64,000 bases of DNA from Apiosordaria backusii (GCA_030549205.1 JAUKTV010000012.1:372001-436000); one strand, 5' to 3'. Numbered from the stretch's first letter, positions 44,818 to 56,706 are shown. The notes: a model not told the origin generated them from the sequence alone. Numbers and translations: made by a program.

Positions 44818-45714
44818 TCAGATTTTGAGCCTGAATTTGAGCAGATCCTTGTTCACAATCTCGCCTTTCCGATTCTCCAGTTCCTTGACGTCCCAGTTAC
44901 AGCTGAAGAATCTCCCAGCAAGCCACTCCCTCCGTTCTTTGGCGAGCCAGACAATCGCATCGGCAGCTAGCTCAGGCGTATCCGTCAGAACAGTGTGTTG
45001 CTCCTTGGGCATATTCAGCGCTAGTTCCGTCCTGACCCCTCCCGGGTGGATTGCGATGGCAATCAGCCCTTTGTCGTGGTACTCCTGGTCGACGAACTCG
45101 GTGAAACGGCACAAGGCAAACTTGGTCGTCTGGTATGCCGAGGCCCCGAAGAACAAGGCGTGTGCGCCCCCGCTAGACAAGGTGATGAGCGTCTTCTGCG
45201 ACGACTCCAGCACCAGCGGGATGAAGTACTTCGCGCAGAGGTAGGTGCCCTTCATGTTGATCTCCCACGACTTCCACCACTCAGCCGGGTCAGACTCGGC
45301 AACGGGTTTCCACTCCGCCAGATAACCCGCGTTGGCGATCAGCACATCTAGACTCCCTCCAAATGCTTGGCCCACTCTAGCGGCAGCTTCCATGACCGAC
45401 TCCTCCACCGTGACATCCATGTCCAGGGCGAGGATCTGGGGCTCCGGCCAGCCCGCGGCCGCAGCGGCAGCTTTGGCTTCTCTCTCTATCTCGAAAAGAG
45501 GAGACCGTGCGGCCAGGGCGATTTTGGAACAACCAGCCATAGCAAAGCGGATGGCGGTTGCCCTGCCTACGCCCTTGGAGGCGCCCGTGATGAGCACTGA
45601 CTTGCCCGACAAGTCCGCATTGGCCGGCGAGATTAATGGATAGGTATCATGGTGGGTTGTCACGAAACTGACAACCTTCCAAACATTCGTCGTCCGAGGG
45701 GATGGGGTGGCCAT
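44818..45714 (-). CDS. short-chain dehydrogenase/reductase (SDR)
   Basis: A single exon of 298 aa. The nucleotide-binding motif VLITGASKGVGRATAIRFA, the IANAG strand (LDVLIANAGYLAEW), the catalytic Ser in TLITLSSGGAH and the YxxxK pair in SAYQTTKFAL are all present and in order, followed by AIHPGGVRTEL. LAARSP after beta-2 favours NADP(H). This is a classical SDR with an extra about 35-residue N-terminus. It is convergent with the MDR gene across 0.73 kb. Substrate unknown. Confidence 0.94.
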   Translation of the reverse strand: MATPSPRTTNVWKVVSFVTTHHDTYPLISPANADLSGKSVLITGASKGVGRATAIRFAMAGCSKIALAARSPLFEIEREAKAAAAAAGWPEPQILALDMDVTVEESVMEAAARVGQAFGGSLDVLIANAGYLAEWKPVAESDPAEWWKSWEINMKGTYLCAKYFIPLVLESSQKTLITLSSGGAHALFFGASAYQTTKFALCRFTEFVDQEYHDKGLIAIAIHPGGVRTELALNMPKEQHTVLTDTPELAADAIVWLAKERREWLAGRFFSCNWDVKELENRKGEIVNKDLLKFRLKI

Positions 45715-46689
45715 AGAGTGCGAGTTGGGACGCGAGCTTAGACCACAACTTGAAATTGTTGAAAACCAGCTTTTCCAATCTTGCTAGGTGTGGGCGAAGA
45801 CGTCTCCTTCAAGCAGCATGCCGGTTCAAAAGGATGTAGCGAATCCAAGACCGTCAGTCATGGATTGGGCCTAGCCTTAATTATGCGATGACCCTTCCCG
45901 ACTTTACAGTTTGCTAAGTCCTAAATCCGCAGGAATGCGCTCAAGGGCCTGGTCGGACCTATACCGCCTCCAGCATTATTAGTCCGAGCCGGCCAGCCAC
46001 CTGCACCTTTCTCCCTAAGACAACCAACCAATTGACCAGGTTTGAACCCCATACCGTTGTTTGACATCTCTCACCATTATCTTATTCCCACAATATCCGG
46101 AATCTCCTGAATTGGCCCGCCAAACCGTCTAAAACCCCTCCTCACCCCTGAACTCTCAAGATCCTACCTAATCTTCCCTAACCCCTTCACCTCACTCTCC
46201 GGACTAACCCTTTCATCCCTCATCTTTGGCCTCCTCAACGCCGCCAACCACCTTACAATCCCACCAAGCCCTCCCCTCCCTTCCTTCCCTACCATCCCTC
46301 CTTCGCATCCCACTTCTTAACCGACGCCCAGCCCCTCCTCACCCGAGCTCAAACATCCCACATCCAAAACAACAGGTGCCGATACAAAAAGACCCCTCGT
46401 GCTCTGAATCAAGTCCTCGCGCTCTGCAATACCATGCACCAGTTGGTCAGCATATTGTTTCGTGCTAGAAACAACACGAATTCCGTATGACCCCCTGGTG
46501 GAGCTGGGAAATAGGGGGCGTTCGTTACGATGGAAGCATGCAACCCCCCAAAGATGGCGATGTTATCCTAATAGAAAACTAAAGATGGGAAACAAGGATC
46601 AATACCAAGCATTTTATACACCTATCCCAGCCTAGCAAACGCCATGTTATTATATATACCCATCAATATGTCTCACGCCACTCCATACC
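45715..46689. other. intergenic, 1 kb, C-rich
   Basis: 46090-46380 is very C/T-rich on the plus strand. No gene supported. Confidence 0.5.
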
Positions 46690-48071
46690 TCAAAGAGCAT
46701 GCGCAGGGAACTTCTCCCCCTCCGACCCCCTCGAGTTGCCTCTTTCCAACTCCCCCCTCCCATCCGACCCATCCATCGACTTCACCGTCGACGCCTGCCT
46801 CCTTATCTCTGGCAAATCAATCCCCACCTCCTCATCATACTCCACAACCGCCACCGTCCCATGCTCATCATCCTTCACGACACCCACCTGCCTCACACTC
46901 GAGAACCGATTATTCCCATTCCCACCCCCAGAACTACCCAAACTCTCAAAAGTCCCCGACCTAACCCTGTCCCCATCAACCCCACTTCTCCCCGTGCCTG
47001 TCCCCTACCCCTCCCAAAAGTCCTCATGTAATAATTCCCCCCTTGTCCCGATCTCTGCCTCTTACTCCCACCAACAGTGATATCCACCCCCAGCCCACCT
47101 AGACATCGTTGAAACACCCCCTTCATAGCCGGTACACACGCCGCCAGCACACCCAAAAGTTGCTCCAAAGCAGTCCAAGTACAAATACTAACCCCCATCG
47201 CCCACCAATCATCCACCGCCGCCGTCGGATCACCCCAATCCTTGATAATAACCGTCTTGACAATACTACTCACTGACGCCAACAACCCCATCCCCATCAA
47301 CATGCAAACAAACACCCTCTCCCTCAGCGGCCTATTCAGCTTTCTCAAAAACGTGATTGGCGTCAAACTCAACAACAAATCAGTCGTGATATTTATCCCC
47401 GACCCAAGATCAGATATCGCCTTCATAATCTGAACCGGCACACACTTCCCCCCAGGCGTAAAGACGTCCCAAGCCGCCTGCAACGGTTGGCACGCTATCG
47501 CTAGACAGAATATCGTGTTCCCTATTCCATAGATGGACAGGATAACAATGATGGTGTAGAGAAATATCCTCCACCTTCTTTCGGACCCGCGGATGCGGAG
47601 GAGGGTCAGAGCGATGGAGATCTTGATGCACGTCATTGCCAACCCCCAGACCGGGATGGCGAGCCAGGAATGTTTTCCTGCTTCGGTGCCTCGAGAGAAC
47701 GGGATGTATCCCGGCCTGGGGACCATGAGTGGGAAGAGGAGGGACCAGTCGGCTATTGCTAGGATCTGGGTGACACAAGGGTTAGCACAGGGGCAGACAG
47801 AAGCAGGTGATACAGGGAAAAGAAACAATAGCAAGAGCAAACCCACAAAGCCGGCGATAATGAACCAGTCGTCCAAGCCCATCTTATAGACAGGAAAGAC
47901 CCGTTGGTAGATGCGCGTAAAGAAAGTGATCAGACACAGGGCCATAAGAATCGAGGTAACAGCGATGAAAGTCTGGGCAAGGTGCGCTGCCTTTTCTGTA
48001 ACGAGAATGCCGGGCGGGAGGCCATCAGGCGGCGGTGGAGGAGGTGCATCGGTGGGCGTAGGGGCCGACAT
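46690..48071 (-). CDS. fungal rhodopsin-like seven-helix membrane protein, with C-terminal frameshift
   Basis: Exon 48071-47847 encodes the N-terminus, first helix and DDWFIIAGF. An 81-nt intron (47846-47766, GTGGGT..TGCTAACCC..CAG) follows; its length is a multiple of three and it has no stop, so an unspliced product would also be open. The second exon from 47765 has the helices and loops of the fungal rhodopsin-domain (PTH11-related) family: IPVWGLAMTCIKISIALTLLRI, IACQPLQAAWD, GSGINITTDLLLSLTPI, LRERVFVCMLMGMGLLAS and a TALEQLLGVLAACVP helix. The cytosolic tail resumes in another frame (DRVRSGTFESLGSSGGG...GEKFPAHAL, ending 46690), offset by one missing base near 47000-47020. In the frame as given, the protein would end at 46893. 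Confidence 0.85.
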
Positions 48072-49797
48072 TGTGCCCGCTCAAAGGATTTGTTGTCGTC
48101 GTCGTAAACCTGGAGTCAAAATAGAAAAAATCAAGCTCGCCGCAGAACAAGGAACCCAAGTCGGCACTTCAGCGGGATTAACGGGTTGCGTGCAGAACAT
48201 CAAGGATAGGGGCTTATCCCCTTAATGAACTCGCCAGTCAACCGGCCTGTATCGGAAGCGAAACCCTTGTTCTGCCGTCTCCCCTCCATCCAAACTCGAG
48301 CTGACGAGTTTCCCAATTCCCGATATTTGCGATCGTCGTTCATCCGCTCTCGGAAAGCTTATTCGAGGCAAGGCGGGGGGGAAACCCCAGATTCCAGATC
48401 TCTGACACTGAGGATCAAAGTCAGTGCCCCCTACCAACCCCCAGGTTTGAACCATTCAGGCGGGATCTTGGAACAGGTGGTGCGCACTAGCATCCACAAA
48501 GTTCCCCAGCCCGCCCGTCAGGAAACCGGTCCTGTCAAAATCCAGATCCAACAATGTGACTGGTGGGAGAAGCGGCATGTTCCCAAGCGAGTGGCTGATA
48601 TATACCTGCATGCATGCATATTTGCTGCAGCTTCCATCCTGCAAATAGTGTAAACGAGGTGACAGACTTGGCTCCTTGAATGCACACAGGACAATGTTGA
48701 CAGGATCGGGGTCCAAGCGCGAAGCTTGACCGCGCCTTGAAGGCGGGATGTTTCCTGCAGACATGTCAATAATCAGCATCCTTTGCCATTGACAACTTCA
48801 ATTACGGAACCGAGCGTTGGTGCGACAGGGCCTCGAGGGAAGCAAAGAACACGCGCTCAGACTCAGGCTGCCGGCAGTTATTGTCTTCATATACATCCAT
48901 CTCGCGTAACTCGACTGGGCGGGGACAGGGCAATCTATCCGGCGTATGAGAAGACCGAATTTACCAGGGATCAGCGCTTCTTTGGGCAAATATATAGATT
49001 ACACCCGGAATTGGAGGCAGACATTCTTGGGCGTCGAGATGAAGACTTTTCTCCTGTACAAGTGTCAATCAATGTTCTACTGGCGACCAGGATAGACTGC
49101 TTACCCCGCAAAATGCCAACCAAATGGGATTGATGCAGCCCACTGATCCGAGTCCCCTATCCCATGATTATTATGACAGCAACGATTTGTGTTCGTCCAA
49201 GACATGATCAAAATGTTTCAACTCGCTCCTGAAAACCACCAGCCTGATGCAGCCCTCGTCTCTGCCCCCCCCCTGACTTGCTCTCAAAATGTCCCGACAG
49301 ATCCATGCGCAAATGTGTGGGGGAATAGCACTGATAGCACGCAAAGTTCGTTAGTGCCAGTAGGAATTTCACTATCTGAAAGGGGTTGGGAGCAATTCGC
49401 CTACCTTGAGAGGCCGGGCTGGCCAGTTGTCATCACTCCCTTGTCATGAAGTCCACCTAAAAAACTGTAACACTAGCTTGATCGCAACCCATTCGTTGCT
49501 ATCCGCTAGAGAGGGTATTGTGTGCATGTGTTGACGGCATTTGCTATGGTATGTGCATTGACCGCGAATGAAGCCGTCGAGTATGGTTTAATATTGTAGT
49601 GATGGAGTCAAGTCAAAGCAAAACTCAAGGATATGTCTTGCGGTAGAGCATTGCTGATCAGAAATAGACTTCAAATAACTGAATACGTCGTCTGCCTGGT
49701 ACGGTCGTTTCGGCGAGGCAAGGAACTAATCAGAGGGTGAATTGTCCAGTGAACCAGTCTAAAACTTGGCGGTTAGAGAAGCCATTAAGAATGCATG
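48072..49797. other. 1.7-kb intergenic region
   Basis: Only overlapping short frames without domains. Contains the rhodopsin-like gene promoter. Confidence 0.45.
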
Positions 49798-50312
49798 TCA
49801 GGACTCCTTCCAGTATGCACAGCAGCACATGTCGACCCCAAAGCTCGCGCCAGAGAGGACTAGAAGCCAATAGATCAATTGATGACGGCCAATAATGTCT
49901 GATATGGACGATTGATCGGGGAGTGGAGGTTCAAGGCTTTCCTGTCGAAAACCAGTCCTTTCAAGTTCCACTGCCGTGGACTCATCAGCAGGACAATGGC
50001 GGTGGGACAATGTCGTGGCGTTTGAAACCGTGGTGTAGCATTGAGTCGTGTTGGCGGCAGGAACTTCAGCGAGAGCGGTGACGTTCATGGTGTCACCAAC
50101 AGTCCATACGACAGCGTTTGTCGTTGGATCCCTCAGGGTTATGGTGAAAGTCTCAATTGGCTCGGCATCGCTAAATGTGCTCGCAATGGTTGTGTGCCAG
50201 GTCGTACCAGGGCAGGAGCAAAGAGAGTCAAGAGAACACCTCACCGGGCGGTTCCACAAGAAGGGCAGGTGCTTGGGAGAGCGACGGTGGAGGTCGGTGT
50301 CTGGGAAGACAT
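49798..50312 (-). CDS. hypothetical protein with N-terminal CxxC and C-terminal hydrophobic Cys cluster
   Basis: Two exons, 50312-50245 and 50170-49798, give 146 aa; the intron has GTGAGG and ends CATTTAG. The first exon reads MSSQTPTSTVALPSTCPSCG, a possible zinc-binding CxxC. The second holds FTITLRDPTTNAVVWTVGDT, which looks like a beta-sandwich edge, then several N-glycosylation motifs and a hydrophobic end (YWLLVLSGASFGVDMCCCAYW). No family recognised. Confidence 0.5.
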
Positions 50313-50962
50313 TGCTTATGGGTTACCCATTATTCGTTGTGCTATAGTCTGGCGCTGGCTTTTCGACCGTTGATGCCGACGAGTGTGTTTCGGTTAGGTA
50401 AGGAGCAGAGAGCTCTTCAGAGCGGCCACAGTGCTTGAAAACATTCTGGACTCGTGCTCGTCGCTCCTTCCATCTCCAGGCCACCAGTCGTCATCGGGGC
50501 TGGCGGGCAGGTGCTAACTACTTTATCTCCGACATGGCCCGACTGACTGCCGAGCCTGGATCTCTGATACCTTATTCACAGGACAAGATCATACCTAAGG
50601 TACGTTGCCTACCCCCGCCAGAATTGCCTGTCTCGCCTGCATTCCTTGACTTCGTGTGTCGCCTGTCCATATTATCATAGGTAACTCGGTGATGGCCTTT
50701 GGTCAATGGCTTCACGCCCAAGGCTTGTCCAACAACGCTGCACAAGAAGAGCCAATTGCCATGTGGATTCCGAGGTACAATGCGTCAAGGGCTATCACAG
50801 TAGCTTCCACGGCAGGGGCAGTGTATCGAATGACAGAAGGGGCTATGTAGGCGCCTGCTCGTTCTGCTTTTGAGCTCAGGGATCCCCGAACTTCGATCTC
50901 TCTTGAATCCGCGCTCTTGTCATGGCTCACATTCAGTCGATTACAGCACGATCGAACCGAAT
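50313..50962. other. intergenic upstream of the NLR-like gene
   Basis: Short frames only; no gene supported. Confidence 0.45.
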
Positions 50963-53900
50963 ATGGACCCCATCACCGGTATTGGCGCTGCTGCGTCAAT
51001 TGTGCAACTTCTGACATTGTGCGCCAACGCCTCCCGGGCGACAAGAGACCTGTGGGACTCCTACGCCGATGCACCGGCCGAGCTCCGACGTCTTACCACC
51101 CAAATCGAGATGCTCCAACATGTGCTTCAGCAGATTCACGACCTCGGCAAGGATCTGTCGGCAGAAAAGCTGGACGATCTATTTCCCTCGACCCATCGCT
51201 TAACCATCACGACCGTATTGCAAGACCACGCAAGGCAACTACAAGACCTAAGGAGCTTCCAGAGGAGCCCTGAAGCCATCACCTCCAAGCTTCGATGGGC
51301 CACACTTGACAAAGGGAAGGCACTTCGTCTTTTGCGAGCTATTACAGTGGCTGAAGGGGATTTGACCACGTGTCTGGCCATAGCGAACGCGTGAGTGTGA
51401 TGCAGGTCATGAGTACCACTTCTTGAGCTACCTATTAATGCAATGCCAGGCGCCTGCAGCTGCTCAATAACACATCGTTGGGTCAGATGTTGGCTTATCA
51501 AAGCGCCACCCTGCCAGCGTTGGAGGCTCTGTCTTACGAAATTCGATCATGTGTCCAGACCACGATTAACCACAATAGCGCGGCGTTGGGACAGGTTAGA
51601 GAGGTCAGTAACCATACGGTCACCCATCAATATATGCACCAAGCACCAAGCGAACTAACTGTAACAGGATTCTATGATGCTCCATCAAGATATGCAATCT
51701 TTCCAACGAGCCGTTCTTGATGTTATCCAAGATAACCGAGGCAGAACTCAAGAGTCTAAACCAGATACCATGGGCACTGCGCAAAGGCTCTGGCCACCTC
51801 TCAGCTCAACTATGACCCAGAAGATCCGGGTCTATAGCAATAGTTCTAAGTCTCCTGTTCGGAATTACTCACCTCCACAAGGTTCTTGGCAGGTCGTGTT
51901 AAAAGATCAGAAAAAACGACAACAGCGGCGATTACGAGCAACAGGCCGAGCTTGCTCAATCTGTTTGGCCCCAAAGTGATTGAATTCGAGTTTGGCATTT
52001 ACGTGCACATCAAGGCTTACCTTTCCCCGAAGATTTCCTTCGGCATCAGGATACGTAGTGCGAGGAGTTGGGACGCTATGATATTCCAAGCATGCAGGTA
52101 CGGTGACCTGAGACGTGTCCGATTGTTGTTGGAGAACGGAGATGCTGGGATCAATGACATATGTCAACAAACTGGCGAGACTTTGCTTCCTGTAAGTTGA
52201 AAGTTGGGACCTGTTTCTTGGATCAATCCTTGTTTACCTGTTGTTGTCAGTTCGCGCTGGGTCACCACGCTCGCCGGGCATACATTGCGGAAGCTGCGAG
52301 ATACAATCTCATACAATATCTTCTTGATTGTGGATGTGAAGTTGATTCAGGAACTTAGTAAGTGGGTTTACTTACCCCGAATCAGATAAACGACCCGTTA
52401 GTAATACTGAACATTGCGGGCTGACCACTGGGAATCCACAGTTACAGGTCTCCTTTGACCGAGTCCCTGGCCAATGGCTTGACAGATTGTGCACGACTTC
52501 TTCTAGGTGCCGGCGCCGAATTTTGTACAGAGCCGAGTCTAGTGTCGTCGTCTCTAGATGGTGTTCTTAATCGACACCGGCCGAATTGGTTTCGTTCTGG
52601 TCTAGAGCTCCTTCAGACTGAAGGGCTACTTGTCTTGCATCAGGGATCGACAACAATTTCGCAAGCATTTATGCGTGACATACTCGTATCCGCAATATCG
52701 GCTGGCAGGCTTGAAGACATCATGAAGATTTTCGATTGCCTTCACTGCTCCATCGCTGACTTGCATTACCTACTGCATCAAGCCACATCGTGGAGCGGCC
52801 CGGGGCGTGTTGAGGTCGCCGCGCTGTTAGTCAAACTCGGAGCGCAGCCAGACTGGCATGATCCAACCTCTGTGCTTGTCAACAACGTGGAACGGCCGAT
52901 CCTGACTGCTGCCCGTCGTTGGTGGTCTGGACTAGCTGTGATTCATTACCTGCTATTCCTGGGGGCCTTTCCTGGGCCTTCTCCTAAGTACGAGTTGTCA
53001 GCATACAAAACCTGGAATTCAGCCTGGCAATTGTTGTGGGCTCATGTACCCACAGCGCCGAATCACACCTGGCGGTTTCAGGAGTTCGAGGGAATCTTAC
53101 TGCATCTTTTGTTTCATGATGGATCCGCACTTACTTGCAACGATCTGGTTGGCCTCGATGGGAGAAGTCCTAGTTCTGCGAGTTGGTCAACAACTCTTAC
53201 TCACGTGCTGGACGCTGCTCGGATGTGGACAGCTTATGACGGAAGTGAATCCTTCGAATCGCTGATGGCGGTCTTGGAGATGGATACACTTCTTCAGGAC
53301 CGTCTCACTTCGGGGCCGACTATTTCATGGTCTCCTGAAGGAATAATCAGCACCAATCGAGCCTTCGGAGAGGCTGAAGACCCCACAAGGGACCCCCAGC
53401 CTAGGTATCAATACCTGGACGGATTTGAAGACATCATATGCAACACAACATTTGATCAGGTTGAATGCGTGTATGTGAACTACAGGAGGGACTTGGGACT
53501 GCCTCCGCTTGAGGGCGTGGAGGGGGTGTGCACGGATTACCCGCACAGTCCACACAAAAGCTCGCCACATTATCAACAGTTTTTCCGCATTTACGATGAC
53601 GGACGGCGTGAAATTCCTTTTGATCGGACCACTCTCTTCTACGAGAATATCGCCACCGAGCTCGGAAGAAAACAAATGTCGCAGTTCCCGTTTGTCCGTG
53701 CGCTATGCAACGCCCTTCAACTGGCTGGGTACCGGGCGGAGATGGGCGATGATGACGGGGAGATATGGTTTGAAGACGGCGATGGTGAGCGCTACCACGA
53801 CGCCAGGGAATACCAGCCTGCACCTGGCGAAGATGATGGAGTTGTTGCCAACTGTCGGATCTGTCAAGATCCACGGAAGCATGGACTAGATTATATTTTA

Positions 53901-54002
53901 GAACGGGCCAAAGTTGGAGAGGACTTTGTCGATGAGTGGAGGGAAAAGCAGAGAAACAAGAAGCCATCGAATACACCTCGGTTTTCTCGTCACTATTATT
54001 AG
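50963..54002 (+). CDS. fungal NLR-like N-terminal domain fused to ankyrin-type repeats
   Basis: Six exons fit: 50963-51390, 51450-51603, 51668-51842, 51893-52191, 52251-52357 and 52442-54002, giving 907 aa (the third intron, 51843-51892, is the least certain). The start MDPITGIGAAASIVQLLTLC and the helical region after it (ASRATRDLWDSYADAPAELR) match the fungal STAND/PigL-type N-terminal domain. The middle (exons 4-6, about residues 300-480) has degenerate ankyrin-type units: MIFQACRYGDLRRVRLLLEN, ARLLLGAGAEF, VAALLVKLGAQPDWHD and AVIHYLLFLGAFPGP. No Walker A P-loop, hence no NACHT, is seen between them. The C-terminal third is acidic and unrecognised, with NCRICQDP near the end. This arrangement is common among fungal self/non-self genes; a role in allorecognition is inference. 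Confidence 0.8.
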
Positions 54003-54216
54003 GTTTTGAACTAGTAACAAGGCAGGATACACTCACTTGCACCACTGATTGACTTTTCGGTGACAGACATCAAAGATGATATTGGCTTTGGTACCACCAT
54101 GCAACGCCACTTTACCATATCCAAAAATGCAATTATTATCCCAAAACGCCCCGATACTGTATCCTGAAAATGCAGCAGTCCCCCAAACGCCACGGTGTAT
54201 GCTATGCGTTAAAAGC

Positions 54217-54863
54217 TCACCTCCCCATCATCTTAACCCTCACCACCCCATCCCCTCCCAATCCCTCCTCCGCGCCCGCGCCCTCCCTCCACTCCTGAAT
54301 CTCAAACTCCAGAAGCCTAAACATCTTCCTCGTCATCTTCGCCGCATCCCAGCCTCGCTCGTACAACTCCGCCCGTTCATCCCCATTGTCGCCATACCAC
54401 TTGTCTTCGGCTGCAATACTAACAATAAATTGCTTGTAGTGGTCTCTCGCTGTCCCTGCCATTTCAATTCGTTAGCCTCCCACTCTATTCTCTCCGTTGA
54501 CCGTTGTCATTTCTTCGAGCCTGATGAGGTGCCAGGGGGAATGGGGGAGGGGGTCTCACACTCAGACTTATCAGGGTTATACGCCGCCATAAAATCACAG
54601 TCCTCCAACAGCTGGATTCTCTCCTCGATAGAGTTTTCCAGGTCGACAAACTGGATAAAAGCGTTGGTTTTACGCGGGACGACGGTGAGCCCGAGGGCGA
54701 GGTAATCGCAGATGAAGGCGGAGAGGTGGTCGAGGACGAGGGCTTCTTCCCATTCTGTGAAGGATTGGACGGTGGGGAAGCCGAGTTGGCGGGAGATTCT
54801 CCTCCGGGCGAGGGAGGTGCCAGCGAAGTGTGGTGGGGGAAGGGGTTGTGGTTGGGGGGGCAT
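54217..54863 (-). CDS. hypothetical protein, two exons
   Basis: Exons 54863-54560 and 54455-54217 join in frame (KSEW then TARDHYKQF) to give 180 aa; donor GTGAGA and acceptor GGCAG are good. The N-terminus is Pro-rich (MPPQPQPLPPPHF). Two helical segments follow (VQSFTEWEEALVLDHLSAF, LENSIEERIQLLEDCDFMA), then a second-exon helix (AAKMTRKMFRLLEFEIQEW). No domain recognised; probably cytosolic. Confidence 0.6.
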
Positions 54864-55497
54864 TTTAGTTGTAATTCCGATTTGAAGTTATCTTGGGGGG
54901 TTGAAATGGTTGGAAGGGAAGGTTGGAGGGCATGTTGGGTTATGAAGGGTTTGGGAATGGGGAGGGAAAGGAGGCATTGTGGTGGTTAGCGGGGATGTGT
55001 GGTTGGTGGGCGAGGTCGAGACGGTGATTTGCGAGGGTGGTGAAGGGATTGGCAGGTGATTGACGGTCATGGTTTTGCGGATCATGAACCTTGGGATCGT
55101 AGTTGTGGTTGTGGTGTTGAGGGTGGTCCTGGGGTTGGTCTGGCTGATGGCCGGGGCCAGAAGGTGTGCTACGCCGGGTGTTTTGGTCGGGGTTGAGATG
55201 GTTGTATTTTTGGGCCGATTTGTGGGTGAGAGGAGGACTAAGAAAAGGCCGGGAGTGAATGATGGGATTCCGAGTGAATTGATGATCAGAATAGAGAAAC
55301 AGATTTCGTTCTCGAAGGCCTCTGTGATCCGAAGTGTGCTGGAGAGGATTGCCAAGCATGGTGATCCCTGTGCACCACGCTCTTATCGCAAAGTGGCCCG
55401 AGCGCTGGCTGGCAACCAGTGCAATCTCTTTCATGGCAACACTGGACACACAACCAACACAATCAACCCCCGTGTCTTTCGATTCCCACTGCCCACC
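54864..55497. other. intergenic, strand-asymmetric
   Basis: 54870-55200 is G/T-rich on the plus strand with repeated GGTTG and GTGG words. The open frame from 55060 into the HET-like gene runs through it, but its Val-rich translation looks like composition rather than protein. Confidence 0.45.
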
Positions 55498-56706
55498 ATG
55501 TCCCTGCGCTCAAAGGGATTCATCCATAAAATCCTCCCAGCAAAAGGATGGACTCGGTTTCTGTTGCTCAGACCGTCGAGCGACTTCCAAAGTCCTCTCC
55601 AGTTCAATTATCAGGTCGCAGAAATTAACTCGGAAACCAAATACGATTTCATCATTGACCCGAAAAAGACCAGGAACAAAACACGACCTGTCTTCCTCGA
55701 CGGCCAAGATGCTCGAATACAATTCGAACTAGAAATAGCCCTGCGCCATATGCGTCATGAAACCAAGGAGCAACTATTCTGGCTCCGCCCCCTCTGTGTC
55801 AACGAGAAGAACTCGGTCGAGCGGGACTGGCACTACCGATGCATGTTCGACATCGTTCAACATGCTAATCGGGTGAGGGCCTTTATGGGGAAGCCACATA
55901 AACGAGCAGACCCAGAAAATATCGCCAAGGTTCTGCAAGCAATGCACGACCTGGTTGGCGAAACGTCGGAACGTCAACCACCCAAAATCAAAACCAAAGA
56001 AAACCTATTGGTGTACTATGGGCCTCTCGCTCCGCTGCTCAGCCAGCCAGACGCCGACGCCGGTTTGACACAAGCTATAGAGCTGATTTGCAGCTCAATG
56101 TGGAAAGAAAACTGGTCATTCCTACAGAAAGCCGGTGTGATGAAAGAGATTGATTGCTATGTCGGCAGCACGTCAATCCCCATCGACCACTTTTATATGC
56201 TGACCGACTTTCTCTGCCGGGCAAAGAGACTGCACTGCTGGCCCGAGTGGCGGCCCCCCGTTGGCGCACAACAAATACTGCCCGCCGCTTGCCGCATTTC
56301 AGACAGCCGGAAACAGGTTCTCCGGCTCCTGAAGACCTGGAGTTCAAGAATAGTTAAAGATGGTCCCCTGCCAGAGCGTCTGATGGACGATCTTGATATG
56401 GTGATCGACCCGGAATTCTATTATAGGAAGCAACAACGGCTGAAAAAGCGTGCATTGGAGGAGGAGAATGCACAAATGGAGGGCTCACAAGAGGAGGGCT
56501 CACATGACACCACAACAGATCCGCTGGAGAGTTTTGTCGACCCGGATTCCTCCTTCAAGAAATCCCGGCTGGAAAACCACACACAAGAGGAGGGCCCTCT
56601 CGACAAGGTCTCCAAGTCTCTAAGGAATGCCGGTTTTCGTTATGCACCTATCCGCCGCCTTCAGCACACACCTTTCCCACACGACGAGGGCCCAGATCAA
56701 CGTTAG
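55498..56706 (+). CDS. degenerate HET-like domain protein
   Basis: 402 aa from ATG 55498 (MSLRSKGFIH). The reading frame is open further upstream to 55060, but that part is low-complexity. QLFWLRPLCVNEKNSVERDWHY followed by CMFDIVQHANRVRAFMGKPH lines up with the HET pattern LWIDALCINQxDxxER..M..IY..A..V..WLG, with key positions altered (WID to WLR). No SYxWG block is found. The C-terminal 110 residues are Glu/Gln/Asp-rich and end in a basic segment. It is probably a diverged or truncated HET protein. It lies about 1.5 kb downstream of the NLR-like gene on the same strand. Confidence 0.65.
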   Translation: MSLRSKGFIHKILPAKGWTRFLLLRPSSDFQSPLQFNYQVAEINSETKYDFIIDPKKTRNKTRPVFLDGQDARIQFELEIALRHMRHETKEQLFWLRPLCVNEKNSVERDWHYRCMFDIVQHANRVRAFMGKPHKRADPENIAKVLQAMHDLVGETSERQPPKIKTKENLLVYYGPLAPLLSQPDADAGLTQAIELICSSMWKENWSFLQKAGVMKEIDCYVGSTSIPIDHFYMLTDFLCRAKRLHCWPEWRPPVGAQQILPAACRISDSRKQVLRLLKTWSSRIVKDGPLPERLMDDLDMVIDPEFYYRKQQRLKKRALEEENAQMEGSQEEGSHDTTTDPLESFVDPDSSFKKSRLENHTQEEGPLDKVSKSLRNAGFRYAPIRRLQHTPFPHDEGPDQR

